From positions 46,097 through 110,096 of the forward strand of contig JAFSPS010000038.1 of the NCBI GenBank assembly GCA_017451385.1: DNA of 64,000 nucleotides, in the 5' to 3' direction. Within the stretch, counting starts at the first letter, position 1; every line of letters begins with the position of its first letter. Origin of the DNA: Bacteroidales bacterium. Its GTDB lineage: Bacteria; Bacteroidota; Bacteroidia; Bacteroidales; P3. The position numbers and the translations under genes are program-made. Below the pieces are notes generated by a model that saw only the letters and a list, made by a program, of their open reading frames with translations, was not told where the DNA came from and did no database searches. This document shows positions 36,610-45,606 of the stretch, piece by piece.

Positions 36610-38166
36610 ATGAAGATACATATTGTTCAGCACGACATAATGTCTTTGCGTCCAGAAGACAATCAAGAGTGGATATTACAAGAATTGGAGACGGCAGAAG
36701 CCAAGGATTCTTTGCTCACTGTCTTTCCTGCATGCACTTTGTGCGGTTCGCCGCTGTTTGGTGCCGCCGCCTACACCGAGTTGCAGAAGCGTACTCAGGC
36801 AGTCCTTCAGCAGCTCATCAGCTATTCTGACCATCGTGCCTTCCTGATAGGTATGCCGTTGCAGATACAGGATAAGGGATTGTGCAACGCCATAGTCTTT
36901 GTGCAGAATAATGCCATACGGGCTATAGTCACCAAGAAATACCTTGCTCCCGACGAGCAGAAATACTTTGTACGTGGCGAGGGCGTGCAGGTTATCCAGT
37001 ATCAGGAGCAGCAGATAGCCATAGGATTCTATGAAGACCTCAAGGAGCTGAGCAAGGGACATATAGAGCAGCCAGACATTGTTGTCTGCTGTGGCTGCAA
37101 TGTCTTCGACTGCAACAAGCCTTTCCGCACGCGCTATCGTATGCGCAAGATTGTGGAGAACCTCAATGCGTCGCTTATCTATGTCAACCGCATAGGAGGC
37201 GAAGGACAATACCTCTTTGCCGGAGGCTCTATGGCCTTCAATGCTGCAGGCAATCTGCTGTGCCAGTTCCCATATTTCAAGGAGCATAGTGCGAGTGTCG
37301 ATATGCAGTTGCTCGAAGAGTGTGAGGACAAGAAGCCCAACTCCATTGCCCTTGTCCATGATGCCCTCGTCATGGGAGTACGCGATTATTTTGCCAAGAA
37401 CGGCCAGCGGCGTGCCGTCCTCGGACTCTCTGGCGGCATAGATTCGGCGTTGGTATGCGCCCTTGCCGTGGAAGCCCTTGGTGCCGAAAATGTGCATGGT
37501 CTGCTCATGCCGTCGCAGTATAGTAGCGACCATTCGCTACGCGATGCAGAGGATTTGGCACACAATTTGGGTATCGGTTATGATATTGTGCCCATAGCAC
37601 CGCTTTTTAATGCGTTGCGTTCCACTATGCAACCTTTGTTCAAAGACCGTGCCGAGGATGTGACCGAAGAGAACATGCAGGCACGTCTGCGCGGTGTGAT
37701 AGTGATGAGCTATGCCAACAAATTTGGTGCCTTGGCCCTTAACACCACCAACAAGTCAGAGGCTGCTATGGGTTATGGCACGCTGTATGGTGACAGCTGC
37801 GGTGCGCTGGGTGTCATCGCCGACCTGTATAAAAGCGAAGTTTATGAGATGTGCGATTTTATCAACAGCAACGGCATCATCATACCGCTCAACACCATCA
37901 GTAAGCCGCCGTCGGCTGAGTTGCGTCCCAATCAGAAGGACAGCGACAGCTTGCCAGATTATGGCGTGCTCGATGAGATACTTAGTCTGCATATTGAGGA
38001 GCAGATGAGTAAGGATGAGATTGTCGCTGAGGGTTATGACGAATCTACCGTAGAAATGGTGCTACGCCGTGTGCGACAGAATGAGTGGAAGCGACTGCAG
38101 TTTGCTCCGTTGCTGAAGGTGTCGCCTATGGCGTTCGGCATAGACCGTCGTGTGCCTATCTCGTGA
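36610..38166 (+). CDS. nadE: NAD+ synthetase with degenerate glutaminase-like N-domain
   Basis: A 518-residue two-domain protein. The C-terminal synthetase domain is intact, with PP-loop LGLSGGIDSALVCALA (272-287), NTTNKSEAAMGYGTLYGD and PSAELRPNQKDSDSLPDY. The N-terminal nitrilase-type domain should supply ammonia from glutamine through a Glu-Lys-Cys triad, but the Glu position is Ala41 (VFPACTLCG) and the Cys position is Tyr141 (IGFYEDLKE); Lys109/110 (TKKYLAPDEQKYF) remains. The enzyme is therefore probably ammonia-dependent. ATG 36610 aligns with the nitrilase-domain start; the open frame upstream overlaps nadB. It catalyses the last step of NAD synthesis. Confidence 0.93.
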   Translation: MKIHIVQHDIMSLRPEDNQEWILQELETAEAKDSLLTVFPACTLCGSPLFGAAAYTELQKRTQAVLQQLISYSDHRAFLIGMPLQIQDKGLCNAIVFVQNNAIRAIVTKKYLAPDEQKYFVRGEGVQVIQYQEQQIAIGFYEDLKELSKGHIEQPDIVVCCGCNVFDCNKPFRTRYRMRKIVENLNASLIYVNRIGGEGQYLFAGGSMAFNAAGNLLCQFPYFKEHSASVDMQLLEECEDKKPNSIALVHDALVMGVRDYFAKNGQRRAVLGLSGGIDSALVCALAVEALGAENVHGLLMPSQYSSDHSLRDAEDLAHNLGIGYDIVPIAPLFNALRSTMQPLFKDRAEDVTEENMQARLRGVIVMSYANKFGALALNTTNKSEAAMGYGTLYGDSCGALGVIADLYKSEVYEMCDFINSNGIIIPLNTISKPPSAELRPNQKDSDSLPDYGVLDEILSLHIEEQMSKDEIVAEGYDESTVEMVLRRVRQNEWKRLQFAPLLKVSPMAFGIDRRVPIS

Positions 38167-38240
38167 TGTGTTCTGCATTGAGCATGAGTGCATAATGTAG
38201 TAGCTGACAGGATGGTGTTTTAGCAAAAGTATTACGACAC

Positions 38241-40382
38241 ATGGAATGGAATCCCCAACTCTCCCTCGCCGAGGAGTATCTGACAAGGACGGGAGTCTCA
38301 GTATTCCTCACAGGCAAGGCTGGTACGGGGAAGACCACGTTCCTACGTCATATCGCTAATACGATAAGTAAGCGGTATGTCATCGTGGCACCAACAGGCG
38401 TGGCTGCCATCAATGCCGGCGGCGTTACCATACACTCTATGTTTCAGCTGCCCACCTGCCCTTATCTGCCCGACGTCAAGGAGCTGGTGAATGAATACAA
38501 CATGCCAGAATACCGTCAGCGTCTTCGCAAGAACAAAATCAACATATTGCGCACACTCGAACTGCTAATCATTGACGAGATAAGCATGGTGCGTGCCGAC
38601 CTGCTGGATGCCATAGACAACACGTTGCGCCACTACAGACGTAGCAGTCGTCCGTTTGGTGGCGTACAGCTGTTGATGATTGGCGACCTGCACCAGCTGC
38701 CGCCGGTGGTCACCGACGACGAGCGCCGCTACATAGAGCAGGTCTATCCATCGCCTTTCTTCTTTTGCAGCAAGGCTCTTTGCAAGACGCAGTTCGTCAC
38801 CATAGAGCTGACGACAATCTATCGCCAGCAAGATGAGCGTTTTGTCAATTTGCTCAATAACATACGCGACAACAAATATGATGCCGCTACCCTTGAGGTG
38901 CTCAATCGTCGCTATATAAAGGACTTTGATGGCGACGGCATACACGAGTATATACGCCTCACCACGCATAACTACCAAGCCGACAGTGTAAATCGGCTTC
39001 GTATGGATGCCTTAGACACTGAGGCTGTGACCATAGAGGCTGTGGTGAACGGCAAGTTTCCAGAAAGCAGTATGCCCGTTGATAGGGCGCTGACGCTGAA
39101 GCAAGGAGAGCAGGTCATGTTTGTCAAGAACGACTCGGAGCCAGCACATGCCTACTACAATGGCAAGATAGGTACAATAGAGAGCATCGTAGAAGGCGAT
39201 GACGACTTCGTGATAACGGTGCGGGACCAGGATGGGAACCTCATTACGGCACACCGCGAGACGTGGGAGAACCTTCGCTACGAGATAGATAAGAGCGATA
39301 ACAAGATAAAGCAATATGTCGATGGTAGCTTCGAGCAATATCCGCTGCGTCCGGCGTGGGCCATCACCATACACAAGGCGCAAGGTCTGACTTTCGATTA
39401 TGTCATCATTGATGCTGCTTCGGCATTCAGCTACGGGCAGGTGTATGTGGCGTTGAGCCGTTGCCGTAGCTACGAGGGCATGGTGCTCTCCACGCCTATA
39501 GGAATTGGTGGGGCTATAAGTAGCCGCGACATAGACTCTTTCAACAGCACACAGCCCAGCGAGCGGCAGGTGCGCGAGAGCCTTGACGTATATGAGACCA
39601 GCTATTTCTACGACAACGCTAACGAACTGTTTGACGTCAGTGTGATGGAGCGCAACCTTGACAAGATTGTTGGCATTTTCAGTGAGCGGCTTGCTGCGGT
39701 CTATCCGCGTCAGAGTGAGCAGCTGCTGTCGCTGCGCGACAGCATGGTGTCCCTCTCCGAAGTGACGTCCAAGTTTCGCAATCAGCTCAGCCGTCTTGCT
39801 GTTGCCAATGCGCCTACAAGCGATGTCGTCCAGCAGCGTCTGCGGAGTGCTGCAGAATACTACTATGGACAACTCGCCCCCCTTGCAGAAGCAATGGATG
39901 TCGTTATGAATTTGGAGATAGACAGCAAGCAGACTCTTAGTGATTTGGCCGAGCCTTTCAGTGTGCTGGATGAGGCTTTGTTTGTTCGTCTCAAGGTGCT
40001 GAAGCATGTGGCGGCAAAAGGCTTTGATGTTGCCGACTACCAGCGTATTAAAGCTGATGCGATGCTGGCGAAAGATGGAGCGGACAGCGGTGCAAAAGAG
40101 ACGACGCATAGGCAGATAGGACATGGTAGGCCGTCTGGCCTTGAGAGTCAGAATCCCAAACTGTTAGCGGCGCTCATCAGATGGCGTAAGGCTAAAGCTG
40201 ACGAGAGACAGGTAGAAGCATATATGGTGATGCAGCAGAAGACATTGAAAGCCATAGCTGATGCAGCCCCAACAACGCTTCGTGAGCTCCAAAAGGTAGA
40301 GGGCATGGGGAAAAAGAGAGTAAGCGATTTTGGCGAGGAGATAATAGCAATAGTCAAAAAAATGAAGAAAGCGAGCTCGTGA
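38241..40382 (+). CDS. PIF1/RecD-like helicase with HRDC-like C-terminus
   Basis: A 713-residue SF1 helicase. Motifs: Walker A FLTGKAGTGKTTFL (about 22-35), Ia APTGVAAINAGG, Walker B LIIDEISMVRAD, III GDLHQLPPV, IV region LTTIYRQQDERFV, V AITIHKAQGLTFD and VI VYVALSRCRSYEG. The C-terminal 75 residues (LLAALIRWRKAKADERQVEA ... LRELQKVEGMGKKRVSDFGE) look like a HRDC domain, which binds nucleic acid in RecQ and RNase D proteins. This architecture recurs in Bacteroidetes. It is likely a DNA repair or replication helicase, and starts 75 bp after nadE. Confidence 0.85.
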   Translation: MEWNPQLSLAEEYLTRTGVSVFLTGKAGTGKTTFLRHIANTISKRYVIVAPTGVAAINAGGVTIHSMFQLPTCPYLPDVKELVNEYNMPEYRQRLRKNKINILRTLELLIIDEISMVRADLLDAIDNTLRHYRRSSRPFGGVQLLMIGDLHQLPPVVTDDERRYIEQVYPSPFFFCSKALCKTQFVTIELTTIYRQQDERFVNLLNNIRDNKYDAATLEVLNRRYIKDFDGDGIHEYIRLTTHNYQADSVNRLRMDALDTEAVTIEAVVNGKFPESSMPVDRALTLKQGEQVMFVKNDSEPAHAYYNGKIGTIESIVEGDDDFVITVRDQDGNLITAHRETWENLRYEIDKSDNKIKQYVDGSFEQYPLRPAWAITIHKAQGLTFDYVIIDAASAFSYGQVYVALSRCRSYEGMVLSTPIGIGGAISSRDIDSFNSTQPSERQVRESLDVYETSYFYDNANELFDVSVMERNLDKIVGIFSERLAAVYPRQSEQLLSLRDSMVSLSEVTSKFRNQLSRLAVANAPTSDVVQQRLRSAAEYYYGQLAPLAEAMDVVMNLEIDSKQTLSDLAEPFSVLDEALFVRLKVLKHVAAKGFDVADYQRIKADAMLAKDGADSGAKETTHRQIGHGRPSGLESQNPKLLAALIRWRKAKADERQVEAYMVMQQKTLKAIADAAPTTLRELQKVEGMGKKRVSDFGEEIIAIVKKMKKASS

Positions 40383-40836
40383 TTGCCATTATATGGCGCA
40401 GGTTGCTTATTTTGTGAAAAAGAACACTTAAATTCAACATTGTTTTATAACACCATGTGAATAAAAAAGTGCCGAAAAATTGGCACAATATGGTAAAAAT
40501 GATGCATTTGTGCTGTAGTTATGAAAATTTTTTCATAAATTCGCAAATTCAAATTTACCAAATAGATGTCTTTTAATTGTAGTAAAATATTGAAAGTTAG
40601 TAAGATAGGGGGGGGGCTGCGACTTTGGGGCGGCTCCATCGTAGTTGTTTTATTCCATCTTATATTCAGACAGATTAACGAAGCAGCCTATATCCGCTTT
40701 ATGTGGATATAGGCTGTTTTGTCGCTATAAAGGGTGGATAAACACTCATAGAAGGTATGTGTCAATACGAAGATTCAAGTGTCAAGTAGAAATAAAGTAA
40801 TAACAGATTGTAATCAAGTAGTACGAAAAGAGAGAT
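40383..40836. other. Non-coding region with strong terminator hairpin
   Basis: A 454-bp gap. It contains a small hairpin (TGCC/GGCA near 40473-40487), a run of nine Gs (40608-40616), and the terminator at 40684-40720, which lies 300 bp after the helicase stop. Either the helicase mRNA has a long 3' untranslated region or a small RNA is made here. No convincing TAnnTTTG promoter was found. Confidence 0.45.
40684..40720 (+). terminator. Intrinsic terminator
   Basis: CAGCCTATATCC (40684-40695) and GGATATAGGCTG (40705-40716) form a perfect 12-bp stem with a 9-base loop, followed by TTTTGT. Confidence 0.85.
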
Positions 40837-41271
40837 ATGGAGCATTCAACGGTACGGACGACGAAATATTTGTTCATCAATACTCGAGATGAAATGCTAC
40901 GCCTTGATGTCGAGCGTATCGTTTTTTTTCATGCCAACGGGAACTATACCGACATTCATTGTGCTAACAAGTTGAAATATACAATAAATATGAGTCTGTC
41001 GCGACTGCAGTCGTTGTTGGCTATAAGTCTGTCGCAGGCGAATGGTTCCTTTGTCAGAGTAGGCAAAAGCTATATAATCAACACCAACTATATAACGCAC
41101 ATCAGTGTTCCTCGGCAACGATTGATGATGAGCGATTTATCTTTTTTCGAGATAGAACTTAATGTGGCAAAGGACGCATTGAAGAGCTTGAAGATGATGC
41201 TTACAACCCCATCGGGAAAGACGACGAATGGCAGGTTAAGCAATACTAATAAAACGGATAAAGGAATATGA
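40837..41271 (+). CDS. Stand-alone LytTR DNA-binding regulator
   Basis: A 144-residue protein consisting mainly of a LytTR domain: IVFFHANGNYTDIHCANK (about 28-45), SLSRLQSLL and FVRVGKSYIINTNYITHI (about 71-88). There is no receiver domain, so control must come from elsewhere, perhaps from the adjacent kinase/FHA proteins. Its stop overlaps the next start by four bases (ATGA at 41268), placing it as first gene of signalling module 1. It is absent from module 2, so it may regulate both. Confidence 0.85.
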   Translation: MEHSTVRTTKYLFINTRDEMLRLDVERIVFFHANGNYTDIHCANKLKYTINMSLSRLQSLLAISLSQANGSFVRVGKSYIINTNYITHISVPRQRLMMSDLSFFEIELNVAKDALKSLKMMLTTPSGKTTNGRLSNTNKTDKGI

Positions 41272-41981
41272 TTGAAGCAATAATAGGACGCGAGACACCC
41301 CGTCGTAGATTGATGATAACTGTGGGAGAACGCCATGCTGCCATAGGCAATGATTACAGTGTGCCGCAAACAGTTAGCAGGCAGCAATGTCTGTTGCAGA
41401 TAGATGGCGAGAACATCACGGTGACAAATCTGAAGCCCGAGGCATCGCCTATCTTTGTTAATGGTATGGAAGTGATATCAAAGGTCATTACGGCATCCGA
41501 CCACCTTCAGATAGGCAAGGGAATCTATAATGTGGATATTCAGCAGGTTTTGGATGCTATAAGCAAGATGCCTAATCCTGAAGGAATGTACTCTATAACG
41601 CATTTGCGTGAGGTATGGGATGGTTATGAGAACACAAAGAGAAAGATGATGGAAACGGAAAGCCGTAAAAACGCCATCAAGGGTCTTGGGTCTGTGTTTA
41701 TGATGCTTGGTGCTGCGGTGTCTTTCATGTTGGAGGATGTGGGTAATGCTATACGCATAGTCTTTGTGGTAATAGCTTTGGCTTTAACCCTTGTGTGGAT
41801 AATACCCGCTTTCAAGTCAGGGACTTCTATGCAGGTGCGTATGGACGAACTCAATAAGCAGCTACGCCAGAAATATATATGCCCTAATCCAGAATGTCAG
41901 CAGTTTTTGGGTCTAAAAAGTGTTGACGAACTTCTACGAGCACGCAAATGTCCTCATTGTAAAAGCAAGTTCTCTGAATGA
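41268..41981 (+). CDS. FHA-like membrane protein with C-terminal zinc ribbon (module 1)
   Basis: A 237-residue protein: a divergent FHA-like domain (about 1-95, with HAAIGNDYSVPQTVSRQQCL and IFVNGMEV), two closely spaced transmembrane helices (about 140-185, GLGSVFMMLGAAVSFML and IRIVFVVIALALTLVWIIP), and a zinc ribbon CPNPEC...CPHC at the C-terminus, both ends cytoplasmic. The canonical FHA Arg is Asn here (IGND) and the SxxH His is Gln (SRQQ), so phosphothreonine binding is doubtful. The product at 51223 is its full-length paralogue. Probably a membrane platform of the signalling module (inference). Confidence 0.78.
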   Translation: MIEAIIGRETPRRRLMITVGERHAAIGNDYSVPQTVSRQQCLLQIDGENITVTNLKPEASPIFVNGMEVISKVITASDHLQIGKGIYNVDIQQVLDAISKMPNPEGMYSITHLREVWDGYENTKRKMMETESRKNAIKGLGSVFMMLGAAVSFMLEDVGNAIRIVFVVIALALTLVWIIPAFKSGTSMQVRMDELNKQLRQKYICPNPECQQFLGLKSVDELLRARKCPHCKSKFSE

Positions 41982-42071
41982 GAAATAACAATAAAGTGGT
42001 ATTTTGTCATCAAAAACGTCAGTTTCCTCATTCAAACGTCAGAACGAGTATTACAATTTGCTGCAAATGAT

Positions 42072-42079
42072 TACTTTTG
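42072..42079 (+). promoter_or_regulatory. Possible internal promoter -7 element
   Basis: TACTTTTG at 42072-42079 matches TAnnTTTG and lies 27 bp before the next start codon. The upstream TTTG (42057-42060) is too close, so support is weak. Confidence 0.4.
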
Positions 42080-42105
42080 CGGTATAAATAAAAAAACACA
42101 AGACT

Positions 42106-43272
42106 ATGACAGACCTCAAATCAAAACGCAAGAAAATTATAGCAAGTGTTGCTGCGGGTACTTTTTCTGGTACGGCGGCTGGTCAGACACTCACGGGTGA
42201 TGACGATTCCATTTTGCAAGACATCGATAATGTGGTGGATGATGTCCCCCGAAAAAAACTTTCAACAAATGAGGGACATCACGAAGGTGCGTCCGACTCC
42301 CTCTTACGCCAGATTGAGGATAATGATGTTGCAATAGAAGGCGATGAGGAAATAATGCTTCACGTAGAGGTGGCGAGTGACGAGGATTTGGCAGAGTTGG
42401 CTCACGAAGGAATGGGAGGAGATGAGGTGATAGGACCGGACGACGAGGTACGGCTGAATATCAACCGTCCTGCCGAGATGGAGTCGCGTCTGCGCGAGGT
42501 GGAGCAAAATGACGATGCAATAGGAGCAGACGACGAGGTACGGCTGAATGTCAATCGTCCTGCCGAGATGGAGTCGCGTCTGCGCGAGGTGGAACAAAAT
42601 GACGATGTAATAGGAGCAGACGACGAGGTACAGCTGAATGTCAATCGTCCTGCCGAGATGGAGTCGCGCCTGCGCGAGGTGGAACAAAATGACGATGCAA
42701 TAGAAGCAGACGACGAGGTACAGCTGAATATCAATCGTCCTGCCGAGATGGAAGCAAAATTACGTGATATAGAGCAGGATGATGTTGCTATAGACCCCAG
42801 TGAGGAAATCCAGCTTGACATTGATGTTATTGCTGACAATGATGCAAAGATTCAACAGTTGGAGGACAACGATGTGGCTATAAGTGGCGACGAGGTTGTG
42901 GAACTTGAAATAGCGGCACCGTTACAAGCAGAAGACAGTTATGTAGACAGTAATGATTATGTAGATATGGAACTGGCTGGGGCGTCTGTTGAGAAGGCAG
43001 ATGAGGCCAACAATGACGACATCATCGAAGTGGAAGTGCACGATGACGCTATAGATGTTGTGGCTGTAGGACAAACGCATCCCGAAGATATGCAGGGCAA
43101 TGAGTCAGATGTCCGTGTGGCATCGATAAAGCCGTTAGGTATGGTAGGAGAAGTGCATACTGACATCGACGATGTAGATACGTCAGCCTACGATACTACC
43201 GTGGACACCAGTTTCGGTAGCAGCGAAGCGGACTTCATGAATGATGGCAATATAGATTCCTTTATTCAGTGA
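42106..43272 (+). CDS. Acidic tandem-repeat protein (module 1)
   Basis: A 388-residue, strongly acidic protein of unknown family. A short basic start (KSKRKK) and a small-residue segment (IIASVAAGTFSGTAAG) precede about seven repeats of roughly 30 residues, the central four almost identical and built on DEVRLNINRPAEMESRLREV followed by EQNDDAIGAD. Each unit ends in a NDxAI turn. The rest is Asp/Glu-rich and ends in DFMNDGNIDSFIQ. No signal peptide, enzyme motif or cysteine is apparent. It lies between FHA and caspase genes, so it may be a scaffold, substrate or decoy of the signalling module (inference). Confidence 0.75.
   Translation: MTDLKSKRKKIIASVAAGTFSGTAAGQTLTGDDDSILQDIDNVVDDVPRKKLSTNEGHHEGASDSLLRQIEDNDVAIEGDEEIMLHVEVASDEDLAELAHEGMGGDEVIGPDDEVRLNINRPAEMESRLREVEQNDDAIGADDEVRLNVNRPAEMESRLREVEQNDDVIGADDEVQLNVNRPAEMESRLREVEQNDDAIEADDEVQLNINRPAEMEAKLRDIEQDDVAIDPSEEIQLDIDVIADNDAKIQQLEDNDVAISGDEVVELEIAAPLQAEDSYVDSNDYVDMELAGASVEKADEANNDDIIEVEVHDDAIDVVAVGQTHPEDMQGNESDVRVASIKPLGMVGEVHTDIDDVDTSAYDTTVDTSFGSSEADFMNDGNIDSFIQ
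42442..42801 (+). repeat. Four 90-bp tandem repeats in coding sequence
   Basis: Units at 42442-42531, 42532-42621, 42622-42711 and 42712-42801 are nearly identical, each encoding 30 residues; diverged copies flank them on both sides (e.g. 42802-42891). The high DNA identity of the inner units suggests recent copy-number change. Confidence 0.95.
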
Positions 43273-43323
43273 AGCATATAGAGGCTTAATAATTGTATAG
43301 TCGTTCTAAAGAAAGAAAAAGAA

Positions 43324-44007
43324 ATGAACAGCAATGAGGAGACTATCGTAGATGGGCAGCTTCAAGAAGAAGAGACCATCATAGAAGTAGTTAATGACGA
43401 GGCATCGGAGGATACGGTTATAGAGACCGTTGGAGATGAAGAAACGGTGGCGGAGGCAGTCGGTAGTGGTAAAACTGGTGCCGCCACGGCGAAGTCCGAT
43501 GAAGTGCGAGGTGAGAGACATGGCAATGCGGCTAACGCTGCGGCGACAGTGGTTGGTGCCACAGTTGGTGCAGGCTCTGCTGCTTTTGCTCCGCATGTTG
43601 TCTCGGCATTGAATGATGATGCTACGCAAGAAGGAGACAGTGGACGGCCCGTGTCGAATGAAGGAATGTCCAGTGGACAGGATATATCATCGCATAGCGG
43701 TACTGCTGCTACTGTGGATGATATAGATGTCTATGAGATAACGTCGGATGATATAGAGATTGTTGACCTTGGCGACGACGTACAGATAGACAATGTGTCC
43801 GTTGGCGGGGAAGATTATGTGGTGATAAATCTTGATAGTGATGATATTATAGAGGTTTTCCCTGAAGATGTGTCGCTTGTGGACGATAAGGATGCCATAG
43901 AGGTTACGGTAGAGCCTGATGATGGTGTGGTTGATATGGGGGACGATGGCTTGTCGGAGCCTTACGACTTTGGCATGGCTGACGGTGGCACTTTAGATAT
44001 AAATTAA
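43324..44007 (+). CDS. Acidic protein with repeated EET-hydrophobic motifs (module 1)
   Basis: A 227-residue acidic protein not recognised. The first 46 residues contain four evenly spaced motifs, EETIVD (Thr7), EETIIE (Thr18), EDTVIE (Thr31) and EETVAE (Thr41), each a Thr after acidic residues with D/E at +3. Then comes a small-residue segment (NAAATVVGATVGAGSAAF) like that of the preceding protein, and a beta-prone Asp/Ile/Val-rich C-terminal half (VYEITSDDIEIVDLGDDV). The motif also occurs before the FHA domains and in the kinases of this region, so it may be a multi-site phosphothreonine ligand for FHA proteins (inference). Confidence 0.72.
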   Translation: MNSNEETIVDGQLQEEETIIEVVNDEASEDTVIETVGDEETVAEAVGSGKTGAATAKSDEVRGERHGNAANAAATVVGATVGAGSAAFAPHVVSALNDDATQEGDSGRPVSNEGMSSGQDISSHSGTAATVDDIDVYEITSDDIEIVDLGDDVQIDNVSVGGEDYVVINLDSDDIIEVFPEDVSLVDDKDAIEVTVEPDDGVVDMGDDGLSEPYDFGMADGGTLDIN

Positions 44008-44122
44008 AAATAGCGAGTTGTTCATATTAAGGGATACTTGTCACGTACTTTTTTGATGTGTAGAATGATAAAAGTAAGTCCATTGAAAAAAGGATATAAC
44101 AGAAACTACTAACCCCTTAAAA

Positions 44123-44863
44123 ATGATGAAAAAGATTGCTTTTGTCTTGTTTGTTCTTGCAATAAGTTTGAGTGGCTATGCCGATACATACCTGTTATCT
44201 GTTGGTGTTTCGGATTATTGCGATGAGGCCAATTATCGAGGTATAAAAGATTTGCGTGGAGCGGCTAATGATGCGCGCTCAATCAATGACTTTTTTGCTC
44301 GTCAGGGCAAGATTCATAACATCTTGCTAACGGATGCCGATGCCACGCGTGGCAATATCCTGCAGCAGATGACAAAGCTATATAGCCAAGCCGCAGAAGG
44401 CGACCAGATAGTCTTCTTCTTGGCATGTCATGGTGGACGAGGAGGTTTCATAGTGCATGACAGTGCCATATACTATACAGAGATAGTGGAGAAGATGGCG
44501 CAGAGCAAGGCCCGCAGTAAGGTGATGTATGTTGATGCCTGTCTGTCCGGCGGGATGAAGCAGGATGGCGTCAGCACGAGCGACAGGGAGACCTTAAATC
44601 AATATAGCATAATGTGCTTCTTCTCTTCACGTCCTAACGAGTTCAGTTTTGAGTCGCCAGATAGTGATAGCGGCCTCTTCACTACAACCCTGATAAATGG
44701 TTTGGAGGGTGGGGCCGACGGCAATAGCGACGATATTGTTACGGCGCGTGAGCTGTTCTTGTATGTAAGTCCCAAGGTTGCCGAAGAGAGTGACACTAAG
44801 CAACACCCTCAGATGTGGGGGCATTTTGATGCCCAGATGCCGCTTATGGTTAAAGGCAAATAG
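44123..44863 (+). CDS. Exported caspase-fold protease (peptidase C14)
   Basis: A 246-residue caspase/metacaspase-like protein. It has a signal peptide (about 1-20, ending SLSGYA) and then the fold's landmarks: LLSVGVSDYCDE, the catalytic His103 in FFLACHGGRGGF and the catalytic Cys140 in VMYVDACLSGGM. The dyad is intact, so it should be active, likely cutting after basic residues if it is like metacaspases. It is unusual in being exported rather than cytoplasmic. It is encoded between acidic proteins and FHA/PP2C/kinase genes and missing from module 2. Start: ATG 44123 (44126 also possible). Confidence 0.9.
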   Translation: MMKKIAFVLFVLAISLSGYADTYLLSVGVSDYCDEANYRGIKDLRGAANDARSINDFFARQGKIHNILLTDADATRGNILQQMTKLYSQAAEGDQIVFFLACHGGRGGFIVHDSAIYYTEIVEKMAQSKARSKVMYVDACLSGGMKQDGVSTSDRETLNQYSIMCFFSSRPNEFSFESPDSDSGLFTTTLINGLEGGADGNSDDIVTARELFLYVSPKVAEESDTKQHPQMWGHFDAQMPLMVKGK

Positions 44864-44908
44864 GATTAATCAATATAAAAATGTTAACAGGTAAAAAAAG
44901 TAATAGAT

Positions 44909-45553
44909 ATGTCACAATCGGATGTGCCTCAAAAAACAATTATTAAATGCCCTTATTGTAGTGCAAAGTTAAAAATTGCCTCAATGCCAGAGAACAAGAA
45001 AGGAGTAGCCATAACTTGTCCAATATGTAAGCATAAATCGCTGTTGTCGGATTTTATTGTTGTCAATGCTAATAACCTTAATGATGGCGGTGCGCCATCC
45101 ACACAAGAAGGCAGGGCATCGACGGGGGCCGTACAGCGTAAGATGTCGTCCGAGGAAACCCTTATAGGGACGCTGGATAGAAAGCTTGGGCAGATAGGTT
45201 CGTTGGTGATGCCTGACGGCGGAATGGTGAGGCTGCATGTGGGAGTAAACACTATAGGACGACGTGCGCAGGCATCGCAAAGTGAGATACAATTTGCTGA
45301 CATCAATAATAGTAAAAAGGCCAGCCGTCATCATGCCCGCATAGAGGTGATACCGCAATCGTCTGGTAGCTACTTGCATACTATCTCCAATTGGGAGAAC
45401 AAAAATGGTACTATGGTAAATGGGGTTAAACTCAATGAAGGAGATACTGTGGTGCTACATGACGGCGACCTTATAACATGTGGCGATGTGCCGTTGCGCT
45501 TTGTTATCGTTGTGCATGAGAACACATTGCCACAGGAGAATACTGGTGCATAG
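44909..45553 (+). CDS. Zinc-ribbon/FHA-domain protein (module 1)
   Basis: A 214-residue cytoplasmic protein. N-terminal zinc ribbon CPYC...CPIC (residues 14-40), a linker carrying the motif SEETLIG with Thr84, and a canonical FHA domain (about 98-200) with NTIGRRA (phosphothreonine-binding Arg), SRHHARI (Ser139-His142), NGTMVNG and VVLHDGDLI. A Thr in an ET context just before a FHA domain is the layout of GarA/OdhI, where a kinase phosphorylates the Thr and the FHA domain then binds it intramolecularly. Paralogue at 52457. It precedes the PP2C and kinase genes in a likely operon. Confidence 0.87.
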   Translation: MSQSDVPQKTIIKCPYCSAKLKIASMPENKKGVAITCPICKHKSLLSDFIVVNANNLNDGGAPSTQEGRASTGAVQRKMSSEETLIGTLDRKLGQIGSLVMPDGGMVRLHVGVNTIGRRAQASQSEIQFADINNSKKASRHHARIEVIPQSSGSYLHTISNWENKNGTMVNGVKLNEGDTVVLHDGDLITCGDVPLRFVIVVHENTLPQENTGA

Positions 45554-45606
45554 GATATTGTAAGTGTTGTATTAAAGGTAATAAACAAGGATTAAATAAA
45601 AGTGCT

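Noticed and set aside
39012-40124. 370-residue minus-strand frame opposite the helicase gene
   Set aside because: Antisense shadow of a helicase with all motifs present; composition is not protein-like.
42442-42801. 90-bp repeats as a CRISPR array
   Set aside because: The units are contiguous without spacers, in frame and code for a 30-residue protein repeat.
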